From: Leptospiraceae bacterium
GTDB taxonomy: Bacteria; Spirochaetota; Leptospiria; Leptospirales; Leptonemataceae
Assembly: GCA_026005135.1 (NCBI GenBank)
Contig: BPKM01000002.1
Span: 434,001-498,000 of the forward strand
Direction: 5' to 3'
DNA length: 64,000 nt
Position 1 is the first letter of the stretch. Every line of letters begins with the position of its first letter. The translations under genes and the position numbers were made by a program. The notes beneath the pieces are model-generated. The model did no database searches and was not told the DNA's origin. It saw only the letters and a list, made by a program, of their open reading frames with translations. Positions 17,418 to 27,098 of this stretch are shown here, one piece after another.

Positions 17418-20411
17418 TTAAAATTTATAACTTACACTTAAAGAATAATCAATTCCTTCATTATATTTTTCGTATGGTAATTTATATTTTCCTAAATTTG
17501 ATTCTTGATATGTTTCAAAAGATGTATTAAATAAATTTTTAATGCTGGCTTTAATAGATAAATTTTCAGCTGGATTGTAAGATGCTACTAAATCCCAGAA
17601 TCCTTTTCCTTTTTCGTAAATATCTGGCTCTCCCAGTGAACCAGCAAATACAATTCTATCACTAAAATAATTATAATATAAGCCAACATAACCTAATTTT
17701 TTGGATTCATCAAAATAATATAAAAACTTTAAATTATATACTAAATCCGATTGCCCCTGTAATGGACGTTTTAAATTTGTTGGAGCTAAACTAACTCTTT
17801 TATCATAAATACTAAAAAAACCCTGCGCAATTAATTCTCTCGTTAATGGATCCATTACCTCTACTTCTGATTTTATTGAATATAGATTTAATTCGATGCG
17901 AAAATACTTATAAAAATCCTTGCGAAAATCTACTTCTATACCTTTTATAGTAGCTTTAGGTGAATTAATATAAGTAAATACACGTTCTCCTGCTCCTGTT
18001 GCTGGTTGACCAATCATCTCGATAGGATCTTTTATGAATTTTTCAAAATAAGCAATACCTATATATTCCTCTGCTGTTATATACCATTCCCAGCGTAAAT
18101 CATAATTTTTTATTTTTGAACTTTTTAGAGCCGAATTTCCCTGTATTCGTTCTCCTGCAAAATACGGTGAAAAAGCAAATTCAGAAAGTTCTCTTGTATC
18201 AGGTCTTGCTACAGTTTCGTAATATGCTATTCTTAAATTTTGATCTTTTATAAATTCATATACAACATTAATAGATGGTAATATATCAACTTCATCTAAT
18301 TCTCCAATTCCCTGATTACATAAACCTTTTTCAATTAAATAAGGTCTTAAATCTTCTAAACCATCAGGTGCACAATCTATTGGTATTAAATTGTTTAATG
18401 CTAAACTTGTAGATTTTTTAGTTTGAACTTTTTGATAATTTTCTTCCTGTCTAAAACCACCAATCACTCTTAACTTAGGTATAATAGGTAAATCAGTTTG
18501 TAAGAAAAAAGTATCTATTGTTTGTTCTGCTTTATAAGAATCATTTTGACCAGCAGAAGTTTGTCTAACTATGTAATTTCCAGAAAGAAGTTGAGATGTA
18601 TTTAATGTTAATTCACCTGGAACAGGGTACACTTCCAATGGAGTAACTCCTCTAACATTTTGATAACGATAAGTTTTTGATTTAAAGTTTTTATCTCTTT
18701 GAAATGTTTCGTATCCTATTTTTAGTTTTGCTTCTAAATCAGCCCATTGTTTATAGGGTAATTCATAATCAAGATGTAGAGTATTTGTTTCATCCTCTGT
18801 AAATGAATAATATCTTGTACCATCACCCTGTTGGGCAAGAAATGGATCATTTGTACCTATTTTTCGTAACCATAAACGATTTTTACGATCTGGTTCATCA
18901 CGAACTGCTCTTGCATAATTATAATGCCATTTTAGTATGTGAGGTTTCATTTCTTCTATATATTTTATTCCATGATCACCTCCAATAGTAGAACTAAATA
19001 TTTCTCTTGCAATATAATAAGAGGTATTAGTTATAAATTCCTGTTGATCCTGATCAATCTTTTGTGCAAAAGATTCGCGAAATACTTTTTCTGAATTTGT
19101 AGCTAAAAATGTTTTTAAATAAATTTGATTATTATCATTAAGTTTGTATGCTAAATTTAAATTATTCCCCCATAGCACTTTTTCTTCGTAATAGTCAGCT
19201 AATCTAGCTTGATTCACAGAACTAATATAATATAAATCAGGTATCCAGTTATTCCCACCTAAATAATTTTTACTTGTCCAACGATATTCCTGACGCTTTG
19301 TTTTCTCGTAATCTTTTTTATATGTCAAACCATAAATGTAACCAAATTTTTTCCCTAAGAATGTTGTTGTATCTCCAATACTAAAATCAAATTTATAATT
19401 ATAAGGTGCTTTAATTATCCTGGGTGACCAATTATTATCAAATGAAGTAAATGCATATGCAACAGTTTGATCTGTTAATCCATAAGAACCTCCTGTTAAG
19501 GGAATTAAATCTGGAAGACTCCCTGCAATACCGAGCAAATCCCATCGTTTAGAACCCAATCCTGTAATACTATTTGGTCCAAGGCCTAAGTAATCATTTC
19601 CACCTTCTGATTTTAATTTTTTAAATTCATTGTGTGTTGTAATAGAATTCTTTTCTATACCAATACCAATATTTAATGTAAATTCATCCGGATATTCCTG
19701 TGTCTCGATTTTTACTATTCCTCCAGAAAATTCACCTGGATCTTCTGGTATAAATGTTTTTATTACACGTATATTTTTAACAAGACCAGCAGGAAATAAA
19801 TCTAAAGGAACAACTTTTTTATCTGGCTCAGGAGAAGGCAATATACTTCCATTTAATATGGTGTTAGAATAACGTTCTCCCAATCCTCTAACAAAAACAT
19901 ATTTACCACCTATAATCGAAATACCAGTAACTCTTTTTATTACATCACTTGCGGTAGAATCTGGACTTCGTTTAATAGCTTCCTGACTGATTCCATCTGA
20001 AACTGTTGGAGATTTTTTTTGTAATGCAAGAAGACTTGCTTCTGTATTGTTTAAAGCACGTTCTTCTACAAGAACAGTTTGCAAAGCTTGAACACCCATT
20101 ACCATATTTAAACTGATATTTTCACCAGCTTGAACAGTAACAGTTTGAGATTTCGTATCATATCCTATCATCTGAAATAAAATTGTATGGGTTCCTGGTG
20201 GTAATTGGATCGTATATTTACCATCAAAATCCGTTTGAGCAAATACACCTGCTTCTCTAACTACTATCGTTACACCAAAAATAGGCTCTCCTGTAGTAGC
20301 ATCAATTACTCTACCGGAGACAGTAGATGTATTTTGTGCATAAATTGTAGATGTTACTAAAAAGATAATAAAAGTTAAAATAATTTTTTCTTTAATAAAT
20401 AATTTTAACAT
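17418..20411 (-). CDS. TonB-dependent outer-membrane receptor with N-terminal carboxypeptidase-regulatory-like domain
   Basis: A 997-residue receptor that imports a scarce ligand across the outer membrane using TonB energy. The signal peptide (about 1-25, ending STIYAQN) is followed by a CarboxypepD_reg-like beta domain ([20 protein letters not shown], about 30-105). The plug domain follows ([47 protein letters not shown]), then a barrel ending in alternating aromatics with terminal Phe ([10 protein letters not shown]). The domain order resembles Bacteroidetes SusC and related receptors, but no SusD-like partner is present. The ExbBD/TonB operon lies 3 kb upstream in the same direction. The ligand is unknown. 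Confidence 0.92.
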   Translation of the reverse strand: MLKLFIKEKIILTFIIFLVTSTIYAQNTSTVSGRVIDATTGEPIFGVTIVVREAGVFAQTDFDGKYTIQLPPGTHTILFQMIGYDTKSQTVTVQAGENISLNMVMGVQALQTVLVEERALNNTEASLLALQKKSPTVSDGISQEAIKRSPDSTASDVIKRVTGISIIGGKYVFVRGLGERYSNTILNGSILPSPEPDKKVVPLDLFPAGLVKNIRVIKTFIPEDPGEFSGGIVKIETQEYPDEFTLNIGIGIEKNSITTHNEFKKLKSEGGNDYLGLGPNSITGLGSKRWDLLGIAGSLPDLIPLTGGSYGLTDQTVAYAFTSFDNNWSPRIIKAPYNYKFDFSIGDTTTFLGKKFGYIYGLTYKKDYEKTKRQEYRWTSKNYLGGNNWIPDLYYISSVNQARLADYYEEKVLWGNNLNLAYKLNDNNQIYLKTFLATNSEKVFRESFAQKIDQDQQEFITNTSYYIAREIFSSTIGGDHGIKYIEEMKPHILKWHYNYARAVRDEPDRKNRLWLRKIGTNDPFLAQQGDGTRYYSFTEDETNTLHLDYELPYKQWADLEAKLKIGYETFQRDKNFKSKTYRYQNVRGVTPLEVYPVPGELTLNTSQLLSGNYIVRQTSAGQNDSYKAEQTIDTFFLQTDLPIIPKLRVIGGFRQEENYQKVQTKKSTSLALNNLIPIDCAPDGLEDLRPYLIEKGLCNQGIGELDEVDILPSINVVYEFIKDQNLRIAYYETVARPDTRELSEFAFSPYFAGERIQGNSALKSSKIKNYDLRWEWYITAEEYIGIAYFEKFIKDPIEMIGQPATGAGERVFTYINSPKATIKGIEVDFRKDFYKYFRIELNLYSIKSEVEVMDPLTRELIAQGFFSIYDKRVSLAPTNLKRPLQGQSDLVYNLKFLYYFDESKKLGYVGLYYNYFSDRIVFAGSLGEPDIYEKGKGFWDLVASYNPAENLSIKASIKNLFNTSFETYQESNLGKYKLPYEKYNEGIDYSLSVSYKF

Positions 20412-20510
20412 TTTTTTCTCCTTTCTTTTTTTAATTATTATTTAACAATTTATAAAGTATTTTTATATTATTTATTACATTTTTATTACAAAATTATGAA
20501 ATAAATAATT

Positions 20511-21068
20511 TTAATTCTCAGGTTTTATTTGAATCAATTTATATTGTTGATTATGCTGAATTATTAAACCTTTTAATGGATAAATCTTTTTGCTGGAATT
20601 AGAAATAATTATAATAGAATCAAAATAAATTAATTGATTATTTTGTAATGGTTCTTGCTTTTTTATTTGAATTACAATTTTATCTGCATTTATTAAATTA
20701 AAATTATTCTGTTTTAAAATATAAGATTTTGTTAAATTTAAATTTTTATTTTGGTATAAATGGTATAAGTATAAAACATTTTCTATAGTTAGACCTTTAT
20801 CATAAATTTTTTCCCATGGTTGATTTGCCCAGTATATTGTTAAATATTCTTTGTCAGTAAGAAAATATTTATCTACATTTTTATTATTTATCATATCTAA
20901 TAAAAAATTTTTTACTAAGTTTTCTATTGATGGAAAACCTACAAAATTAGATTGAATTTTACCACGAAATTGTAAAGCCCATTCTTTTCGTTTATTTTTG
21001 TAATCATTCTTACAGAATACTATGATAGTTAATATAAAAATTATCAATATATATTTTTTAGATTCCAT
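20511..21068 (-). CDS. predicted lipoprotein of unknown function
   Basis: 185 residues. The signal peptide ends in IIVFC with Cys about residue 19 (weak lipobox), followed by KNDYKNKRK. The mature part is mixed alpha/beta with no recognised family. It lies between the beta-helix lipoprotein (upstream) and the TonB receptor (downstream) on the same strand, so a role in the same uptake system is possible by context only. A terminator sits between it and the upstream gene. Confidence 0.65.
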   Translation of the reverse strand: MESKKYILIIFILTIIVFCKNDYKNKRKEWALQFRGKIQSNFVGFPSIENLVKNFLLDMINNKNVDKYFLTDKEYLTIYWANQPWEKIYDKGLTIENVLYLYHLYQNKNLNLTKSYILKQNNFNLINADKIVIQIKKQEPLQNNQLIYFDSIIIISNSSKKIYPLKGLIIQHNQQYKLIQIKPEN

Positions 21069-21099
21069 AAAATAATCTTTAATTATTATAAAGAAAAAT

Positions 21100-21125
21100 C
21101 ACCAGCCGAAGCTGGTGAAGTTATT
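21100..21125 (-). terminator. intrinsic terminator of the beta-helix lipoprotein gene
   Basis: Perfect stem CACCAGC/GCTGGTG with a 4-nt loop at 21100-21117, followed on the minus strand by ATTTTTCTTT. It separates the 21141 gene from the 20511 lipoprotein gene. Confidence 0.85.
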
Positions 21126-21140
21126 TAAGTTATTTTTAAA

Positions 21141-22343
21141 TTAATTATTTCTCCAGATCGTCCAGCCTTGTGTCCAATCGGTACCACCAGGAAATGCTTC
21201 TATGTTTGCATTAACAAATACAGGTGGCTGGGTAGGATTAGAAGAATTCCAATCTGTAGTAACACGAGTATTTCTTGCATCATTAGAAGCACTACCAGTA
21301 ACATTATTAGTTGGATTTGAACATGGAGATGTATCAGATGTATCTAAGGTTGTTGAACTTAAATCTACAATTGAACCATTTGTTAAAGTAACCTGAGCAC
21401 ATTCTCTTGCAACTCCCATACTAACATTAGAATAACCTATCATAGTAAAATTTTCTATTGTAATATTCGAAGCTCCTCTTGTAGAACCATTAGCGATAGC
21501 ACCACTTTGATCTGAATCTGCACCATCTAATTCAAATGCTCTTGGATCCGAAGAAAATGTTACTCCATTTGCACTTGTATATCGATAAGCTAAAACATTT
21601 TTGATGGTTCCATTATATCCCATATCAACATCAACATCATCATCTGCTATTCCTGTTAATAATAAATAGCTGGGATTAACTCTACCACCAAATATTTCAA
21701 TAGCATCATCAAGACCAAAATGAATTTGTGCATATTCAATGGTTGTTCCAGAACCAACAGAATATAATGATAATCCATTTAATTCATCTCCTGGTGCCAC
21801 TTCATTTCCAGCAAATTCTATTCGCACATATTTTAATTTTCCAGAATTATCATTTACAATATTATCTGTTCCATAAGTTTGTGGATCAGTTCCTTCTGTT
21901 GTGGGAGATGTTGATTCATTAGAAATAGGAGCTTTACCTATAATAACAATACCACCCCAATCACCAGATTTTCTTTCTCCTTCTGGTTTGCTTGATGTAA
22001 ATACTATGGGATTAGTTGCAGTACCTTCTGCAATTATTTTAGATCCTGGTAAAATAAATAAAGAAGAACCAGCTTCACCTTTAACCACTGTACCGGGAAG
22101 CACAGTTAAGGTAGCATTATTTTTAACAAATACGGTTCCTTTTAATATACATTCACCAGATATTGTTCTATCCTGAGTAATTTCCCCTTCTAATATTCCA
22201 CACGATCCAGCTTGCGATAATAAGAATAAACCAAGAAGCGCATCATCATTATTGTCATCATTTTTTTTGAATAGATTACAATTTGTTAATATGCTTCCTA
22301 CTAAAAGTATTATTAAGTTTATTTTTAATAAATGTTTAATCAT
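21141..22343 (-). CDS. surface lipoprotein with right-handed beta-helix repeats
   Basis: 400 residues. The signal peptide ends LTNC (Cys 22) and an Asp/Asn-rich tether (KKNDDNNDDALLG) follows. Repetitive beta-strand segments come next: GTVFVKNNATLTVLPGTVVK, GSKIIAEGTATNPIVFTSS, GDWGGIVIIGKAP, GTTIEYAQIHFGLDDAIEIFG. The LTVLPGTVVKG/GDWGG signature is known from outer-membrane lipoproteins of Bacteroidetes and other diderms that are often encoded beside TonB-dependent receptors. It probably works as the surface partner of the 17418 receptor. The last residues WTQGWTIWRNN match the family's usual end. Confidence 0.8.
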   Translation of the reverse strand: MIKHLLKINLIILLVGSILTNCNLFKKNDDNNDDALLGLFLLSQAGSCGILEGEITQDRTISGECILKGTVFVKNNATLTVLPGTVVKGEAGSSLFILPGSKIIAEGTATNPIVFTSSKPEGERKSGDWGGIVIIGKAPISNESTSPTTEGTDPQTYGTDNIVNDNSGKLKYVRIEFAGNEVAPGDELNGLSLYSVGSGTTIEYAQIHFGLDDAIEIFGGRVNPSYLLLTGIADDDVDVDMGYNGTIKNVLAYRYTSANGVTFSSDPRAFELDGADSDQSGAIANGSTRGASNITIENFTMIGYSNVSMGVARECAQVTLTNGSIVDLSSTTLDTSDTSPCSNPTNNVTGSASNDARNTRVTTDWNSSNPTQPPVFVNANIEAFPGGTDWTQGWTIWRNN

Positions 22344-23356
22344 TTTTTTCCTCCTAAATTTAGTTAAAGTTTATAAAACAAAATATAAATAAAGATTACA
22401 ATAGTATTACTAATATATAAAATTCTAATGAAATTAGACTTTTTTATTAAAGTATTGTTTTTAAATTTTAAATTAATTATCTAAATTATAAAGGTAAGTT
22501 AAAATTAGAATTATATCAAATTAAATTGAAAATAATATATTTATATAATATTAAATAAATTATTTTTATATATTATATAAAGTAATTAATATTTCTACAT
22601 ATTTTTCACAAGCTAAATTATAATATAAAAATAATATAAAAACTTATACTTTAGCCTTCTCTTTACAATATTTGTTTTAAATTCAAAACAATCTTTGTTA
22701 GAGAAAACCTTACAAAAATATATTATTATTCTTAAATATTACATTCAATTCTATAAGTATTCTTAATATATACTTTACAATATAGCTAATAATTTCTTAT
22801 ATATCTTTTAATAATTTTAAAATATTCTAACTTATTCTTACAGAACAGTCTTCATAATCATTACAAACCATCTGATAGATTTTTTTACTGGTTTTATTTT
22901 GGTTTGGCAAATCTTTCTATATTTTTTAATCTATCTATGTGTTTTAAAACAAGAAACAAAAATATATCCAGATAATAGGTATACTGACTTCTTAAATCCT
23001 GCAAATATTATTATATGGGATATAAATTATAAAACGTTAGGTGGGTAAAAATTTCGTCGTAGGGATTTCATTATGAAAATTATAAAAAAATACTACTTAA
23101 TTCTTTTATAAGACAGTTCCTCTTATATAAGTTATAAGTATCTATCAATTATTAATAGTATATTTTATTAAAAATAGTACCAAAAAAATGAGAAAAAATC
23201 CAATTTTTTATGATAAATTAACTATTTAGAAGCAACATCAACAATAACTTATACTAATTATAAATGATGCTCCTTGAACGTTTAAAAATTTTATAGTAAT
23301 TAAAATAGTATCCACTATTCTTTTATGTGTTTTCAATATTTATGATATATCCAGAA
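22344..23356. other. 1-kb region without intact genes
   Basis: Extremely AT-rich. The left third (22344-22656) shows nothing recognisable. The remainder is a decayed copy of the 26277-26798 gene with its upstream region (see pseudogene 22657-23147), with homology continuing to about 23290. Confidence 0.6.
22657..23147 (-). pseudogene. decayed copy of the DUF1564-like gene at 26277
   Basis: Several blocks align base by base with the intact gene. Examples are CATAATCATTACA followed by a CTATCTGATA-like stretch, TTTTTTTACTGGTTTT, TGACTTCTTAAATCCTGC against TGATTTCTTAAATCCTGT, and the upstream AGAAGCAA block near 23230 against 26880. The start codon and frame are lost through substitutions and small indels, and many changes are to A or T. 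Confidence 0.65.
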
Positions 23357-24022
23357 TCAATTTAATCTGAATTGTACTGGTACCAAAACTTTAACTGTTA
23401 TTGGTTTTCCTTCGTATATAGCTGGTTGATATCTTTTTTTCTTGAATGCTGAAATTGCAGACTGTTCTAAACCATATCCTAAGGGTTTATTAATTGCTGT
23501 GACTTTTAATACTTCTCCAGTATCTGCAATTACGACCTCTAAAGTAACTGTTCCTTCTATTCCTTTAATTCTAGCTTCTTGAGGATATTCTGGTTTAATA
23601 TCAGGTGTTAAATCAACCGGTATTGTTGCACCTATCATAAAAACATTTTTAGCAGAAGCAATTCTTGGATCTTCTTTAATTTGCTTTTCGATTTTATCAG
23701 TTTCCTTTAACTCTCCTTCTGCATTTTCATTTGAAGAAACTTCTGGATCTTGCAATTGAATAGTAGAAACAAATGCAATTTCATCATATACTTTATTATT
23801 TTCTTTAAATAACTCAGCATTAATAATATAACCGTTTTTAATAAACCATATCTGACTTATGGTTGAAATCACACCAAAAATTAAAAAACGATTTTGATAA
23901 AATTTAATTTTTAATTCTTCTTTTATAGTACGTTTTGCTTTTTCTTTTTTATATTTATTATTATTTTGGTTATGTTTTAAACCTATTTTGGTTATATTTT
24001 CTATTGTTGTTAACGAACTCAT
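23357..24022 (-). CDS. tonB: TonB energy-transducer protein
   Basis: 221 residues. A cytoplasmic N-terminus of about 44 residues is followed by one membrane helix (FLIFGVISTISQIWFI). A short periplasmic linker leads to the C-terminal TonB domain with EYPQEARIKGIEGTVTLEVV, AINKPLGYGLEQSAISAFKKKRYQPA and VKVLVPVQF (about 143-221). It transmits proton-motive force from ExbBD to outer-membrane receptors. The linker is acidic and short rather than Pro-rich. It is last in the exbB-exbD-exbD-tonB operon. Confidence 0.92.
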   Translation of the reverse strand: MSSLTTIENITKIGLKHNQNNNKYKKEKAKRTIKEELKIKFYQNRFLIFGVISTISQIWFIKNGYIINAELFKENNKVYDEIAFVSTIQLQDPEVSSNENAEGELKETDKIEKQIKEDPRIASAKNVFMIGATIPVDLTPDIKPEYPQEARIKGIEGTVTLEVVIADTGEVLKVTAINKPLGYGLEQSAISAFKKKRYQPAIYEGKPITVKVLVPVQFRLN

Positions 24023-24045
24023 AAAGTTTCTCCTTTTTTTAATTT

Positions 24046-24444
24046 TTACATTTTTCTTTCCGTTTGTTTTGTTACAATACCTATATTAGTTATATTTAAT
24101 TCTTTTAAATTTTCGAATAAATCTTCTAATATTTCGTATGGCAATTCACTATCTGCATTTATAATAATTCTTACTGAAGGTTTCTGGACATATACTGCTT
24201 GAATCTTAGCTAAAAGTTCTTGTTTAGAAACTAAGATATTTTCAAAATAGTAATTTTTATTCTTATCTATATAGATTGGAATATTATCTTCGCTTAATTC
24301 CTGACCTTTCCCTTCTGGTAATTCAAGTGGAATATCTGCATCCATTTTTAATACAGATGTAGCCATAAAAAAAACAATTAAAAGAAATGCGATATCAGCC
24401 ATGGAACTTAAAGGAACTGTTGCTATAATTTTTTTTCTTTTCAT
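24046..24444 (-). CDS. exbD: ExbD/TolR-family biopolymer transport protein
   Basis: 132 residues. A short cytoplasmic tail is followed by a single helix with the proton-path Asp in PLSSMADIAFLLIVFFMATS, then a periplasmic ExbD/TolR domain (IPIYIDKNKNYYFENILV, VRIIINADSELPYEILEDL). It partners ExbB in the inner-membrane motor. There is a second, more divergent ExbD immediately upstream. Confidence 0.93.
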   Translation of the reverse strand: MKRKKIIATVPLSSMADIAFLLIVFFMATSVLKMDADIPLELPEGKGQELSEDNIPIYIDKNKNYYFENILVSKQELLAKIQAVYVQKPSVRIIINADSELPYEILEDLFENLKELNITNIGIVTKQTERKM

Positions 24445-24462
24445 CTTTTTTACCTATAGGAA

Positions 24463-24888
24463 TTATTTTAAATTTCTCTGAATTGATATTTTTTTAAAAC
24501 CTTTTTCTTTTACTAAACTAATTAATGAAACCATTCCCTGAACATTAGTATTCTTTGCTGATAAAACAGCATACTTTTCTTCTATGTTTTCTATTAAAAT
24601 ATCACTAATCAAAAATTTTCTAAAATCATAAAAATTATCAAATGATTTCTTACCAATTTCTATATTACTTATAGAATATATGTTTCTATTTACTTCAAAT
24701 TTATAAATATTTTTTCTTAATACTAACTTAGGTTTAGCATCTTTTTTTGGTAAAGAAGAAATCAAACCTTCTTTTACATAAAATACAGATGCTACCATAA
24801 AGAAAATTAATAATAAAAAAGCCAAATCTGACATTGATGCTGCCGATATTTCTTCCACTTGCAATTTTTTTCTTAAACTCATAAGCAT
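24463..24888 (-). CDS. exbD: second ExbD/TolR-family protein
   Basis: 141 residues. The transmembrane segment AASMSDLAFLLLIFFMVASV contains the conserved Asp. The periplasmic part is less conserved than in the 24046 gene but ends in the family pattern VQGMVSLISLVKEKGFKKISI. Tandem unequal ExbD genes are common in Bacteroidetes and Leptospira-type operons. It starts 3 nt after exbB. Confidence 0.9.
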   Translation of the reverse strand: MLMSLRKKLQVEEISAASMSDLAFLLLIFFMVASVFYVKEGLISSLPKKDAKPKLVLRKNIYKFEVNRNIYSISNIEIGKKSFDNFYDFRKFLISDILIENIEEKYAVLSAKNTNVQGMVSLISLVKEKGFKKISIQRNLK

Positions 24889-24891
24889 TTT

Positions 24892-25812
24892 TTAATTTGT
24901 TGTAATAGTTTGTTTAATTGTATTTTTAATTTCTTCTGATGATTTACCTTTAATTCTTAATAATTCCTTATAAATATGATTTGCAACTGTTTCTATTTCT
25001 GCTGCAAATGCATTTACTTTATTTTGAAAATATTGAAAGAATGCCATCGCTGGAATTGCAACGATTAATCCAGTAGCAGTTGTTATTAATGCTTCTTTAA
25101 TACCTGCCGCTACAATTTTCGCATTAACACTGTCTGCATTTGCAATCGCATCAAAAGCATTAATCATACCAGAAACTGTTCCTAGAAAACCAATAAGAGG
25201 AGCTATGGTCGAAATTGCTGCTAGAACAGGAAGCCCTCTTTCTGCCTGAGAAAAATAAGATAATGCTTCTCTTTCAACTCCTTTAATAAAATTATCTGGC
25301 TCGTAATTAGAAACTTCTAAACCCTCAGACAAAATCTTAGAAATTAAATATCTTTTATGTTCATTTATAAAATTTATAGCACTATCTATCCCTTCATTTA
25401 ATTTATCTAATATATTTTGTTCAAAGGTTTTTGAAGTAAATTTATGAAAAGAAAAATAATAAAGCCTTTCCATAGTTATTGCAAAACCAATTATTGATGC
25501 TAAGAGAAGAGGCCACATAAAAGGTCCCCCAGCTAAAAATAATGACCAAATAGTTGTAATAGAATTTTCTAACCTATTTTCTTTTTCTTCTTCTGATTTT
25601 TGTATATTGTCTTTTTTCTCTTCATTATTTTCAGTAGTTGTATTATTTTCCGATAAAGTTTTATCTGTTTCTTTTTTTAATTGTTCATTTACTTCTTGTT
25701 TTGGATATGTTTGTGCTATCAATATATCTTTATTAAATTCTAACCCAATGTAAAAAGAGATTGCTAAAAGAATTGTTATTAATGTAAAAATCTTATTTAA
25801 TTTTAAATACAT
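24892..25812 (-). CDS. exbB: ExbB/TolQ-family proton channel
   Basis: 306 residues. An N-terminal hydrophobic segment (about 7-24, signal-anchor-like) and an acidic linker precede the three-helix MotA/TolQ/ExbB core (SLFLAGGPFMWPLLLASIIG, ISTIAPLIGFLGTVSGMINAF, ALITTATGLIVAIPAMAFF). The GTVxGM motif and the polar residues of helices 2 and 3 are intact. It is first gene of the operon, with AGGAGA 4 nt before the start region. Confidence 0.93.
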   Translation of the reverse strand: MYLKLNKIFTLITILLAISFYIGLEFNKDILIAQTYPKQEVNEQLKKETDKTLSENNTTTENNEEKKDNIQKSEEEKENRLENSITTIWSLFLAGGPFMWPLLLASIIGFAITMERLYYFSFHKFTSKTFEQNILDKLNEGIDSAINFINEHKRYLISKILSEGLEVSNYEPDNFIKGVEREALSYFSQAERGLPVLAAISTIAPLIGFLGTVSGMINAFDAIANADSVNAKIVAAGIKEALITTATGLIVAIPAMAFFQYFQNKVNAFAAEIETVANHIYKELLRIKGKSSEEIKNTIKQTITTN

Positions 25813-26276
25813 TATTATATCTCCTTCTTAAAAGTTTTTTTAGTAAATATAGCTAATATTATTACAAAAAAATTACAATTCTATTAATTTTTTATTTTAT
25901 TCAAATCAAGGCTCTGTTATATAAAAGTTAATGATTTGCTATTTATTTTATAAAAATATTTATCAACATTCTTAGACAATTTTTCGTGATATGAAAAAAG
26001 TATTGTTTTTTTAAACATATGTTAGTATTATTTAAAAAAAAATTTCACTTTTATAAAAAATTTTGCTTTAAAATGGGTGTTATGCAACAAAGCCTATGAT
26101 TTGTATATAAAAGTATAGTAATTTTATTCTAAAAATTTCAATTGTAATATAACAAAAGTCCGATTTATAAAAAATTATTTTAAAATAATAAACATTTGTC
26201 CTACTGTTATAAAATATTTATTAAAAATCATTTTACATTTATTCGTAGCGATTAATTTATATTTTCGTAAATTATT
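25813..26276. other. intergenic region with a possible small inverted-repeat element
   Basis: AT-rich and without open frames. GGCTCTGTTATATAA at 25910-25924 and the inverse of GGCTTTGTTGCATAA at 26080-26094 bound a 185-bp segment and resemble IS6-type or MITE ends. I could find no target-site duplication. Nothing else is recognised. Confidence 0.35.
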
Positions 26277-26798
26277 TTAAGTACATAATATTTCAATGTC
26301 TTCTTCTACCAGTTCCCTTGCCCTATAAAATCGATGCTCTATCCTGATTTCTGTAATACTTGTTACAAATTCACGGCCAATTTCCCTTAACGGAACCCTT
26401 AATAGAGATACCTTATCATCAAACCTTCTATAACATTCCCATTCTATTAGTAACCTTATAATATGACTTACACTATATCCCGTCATCTCGGAGATGTCCT
26501 TTAATAACTGATGAATATTCTGACTTACTCTTATAGAATAGTGTTCATAATCATTACATACTATCTGATAAATTTTTTTACTGGTTTTCTTTTGATTTGC
26601 TAATTTTTTTAGTCTTTCAATGTATTTAGAAATTAAAAACAAAAACATATCTGAATAGCTGGAATGCTGATTTCTTAAATCCTGTAAATCTTCTTTATAT
26701 GGAATATAAATCATAAAGTGTAAAATAGTCGTATTGGTTGATTCTTCTAGTTCTTCGTTAGGACTTTGTATATTCTTTCTTATATAGGTAGCCATCAA
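26277..26798 (-). CDS. DUF1564-like putative DNA-binding protein
   Basis: 173 residues, basic centre, no signal peptide. The pattern of a polar N-terminus, a Lys-rich helix (ERLKKLANQKKTSKKIYQ) and a segment YSIRVSQNIHQLLKDISEMT-GYSVSHIIRLLIEWE resembles DUF1564 proteins of Leptospira. Those look like ribbon-helix-helix regulators and occur in many genomic copies. The assignment is tentative. It lies upstream of, and co-directional with, the exbB operon. A decayed copy lies on the other side of that operon. Codon use is less AT-biased than the surrounding intergenic DNA. Confidence 0.5.
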   Translation of the reverse strand: MMATYIRKNIQSPNEELEESTNTTILHFMIYIPYKEDLQDLRNQHSSYSDMFLFLISKYIERLKKLANQKKTSKKIYQIVCNDYEHYSIRVSQNIHQLLKDISEMTGYSVSHIIRLLIEWECYRRFDDKVSLLRVPLREIGREFVTSITEIRIEHRFYRARELVEEDIEILCT

Positions 26799-27006
26799 TA
26801 ATTATAGTCTAATTTTTATTAAAGATCTTACTAAAAAAATATAAGAAAATCAAATTTTTTTAATACAAAATCACAATTTAGAAGCAAAGTTAATAGGAAC
26901 TATAAAATTATACGGCTTTCTTTGAACGCTTACATTTATTCGATATTTTTCTCTTAAAAAGCTAAAAAACATATCTTATCTAACAAAAGAATATATGTTA
27001 AAAAAA

Positions 27007-27074
27007 TTGCAATAATTGTAATATTTGTAATATCAATAATTGTTTAGTAATATAATTGTAATAGTTTTGTAATA
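27007..27074 (+). promoter_or_regulatory. array of six TTGTAATA-type direct repeats upstream of porin copy 1
   Basis: Exact TTGTAATA occurs at 27016, 27025, 27056 and 27067. TTGCAATA lies at 27007 and TAGTAATA at 27045. Spacings are 9 or 11 bp with one double step of about 20, close to the helical repeat. The array ends 25 bp before the porin start codon and is absent upstream of porin copy 2. This suggests cooperative regulator binding. The remainder of 26799-27098 shows only AT-rich sequence homologous to the 23150-23290 region. Confidence 0.5.
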
Positions 27075-27098
27075 CTAATAATTATACTCTAAACCCAT

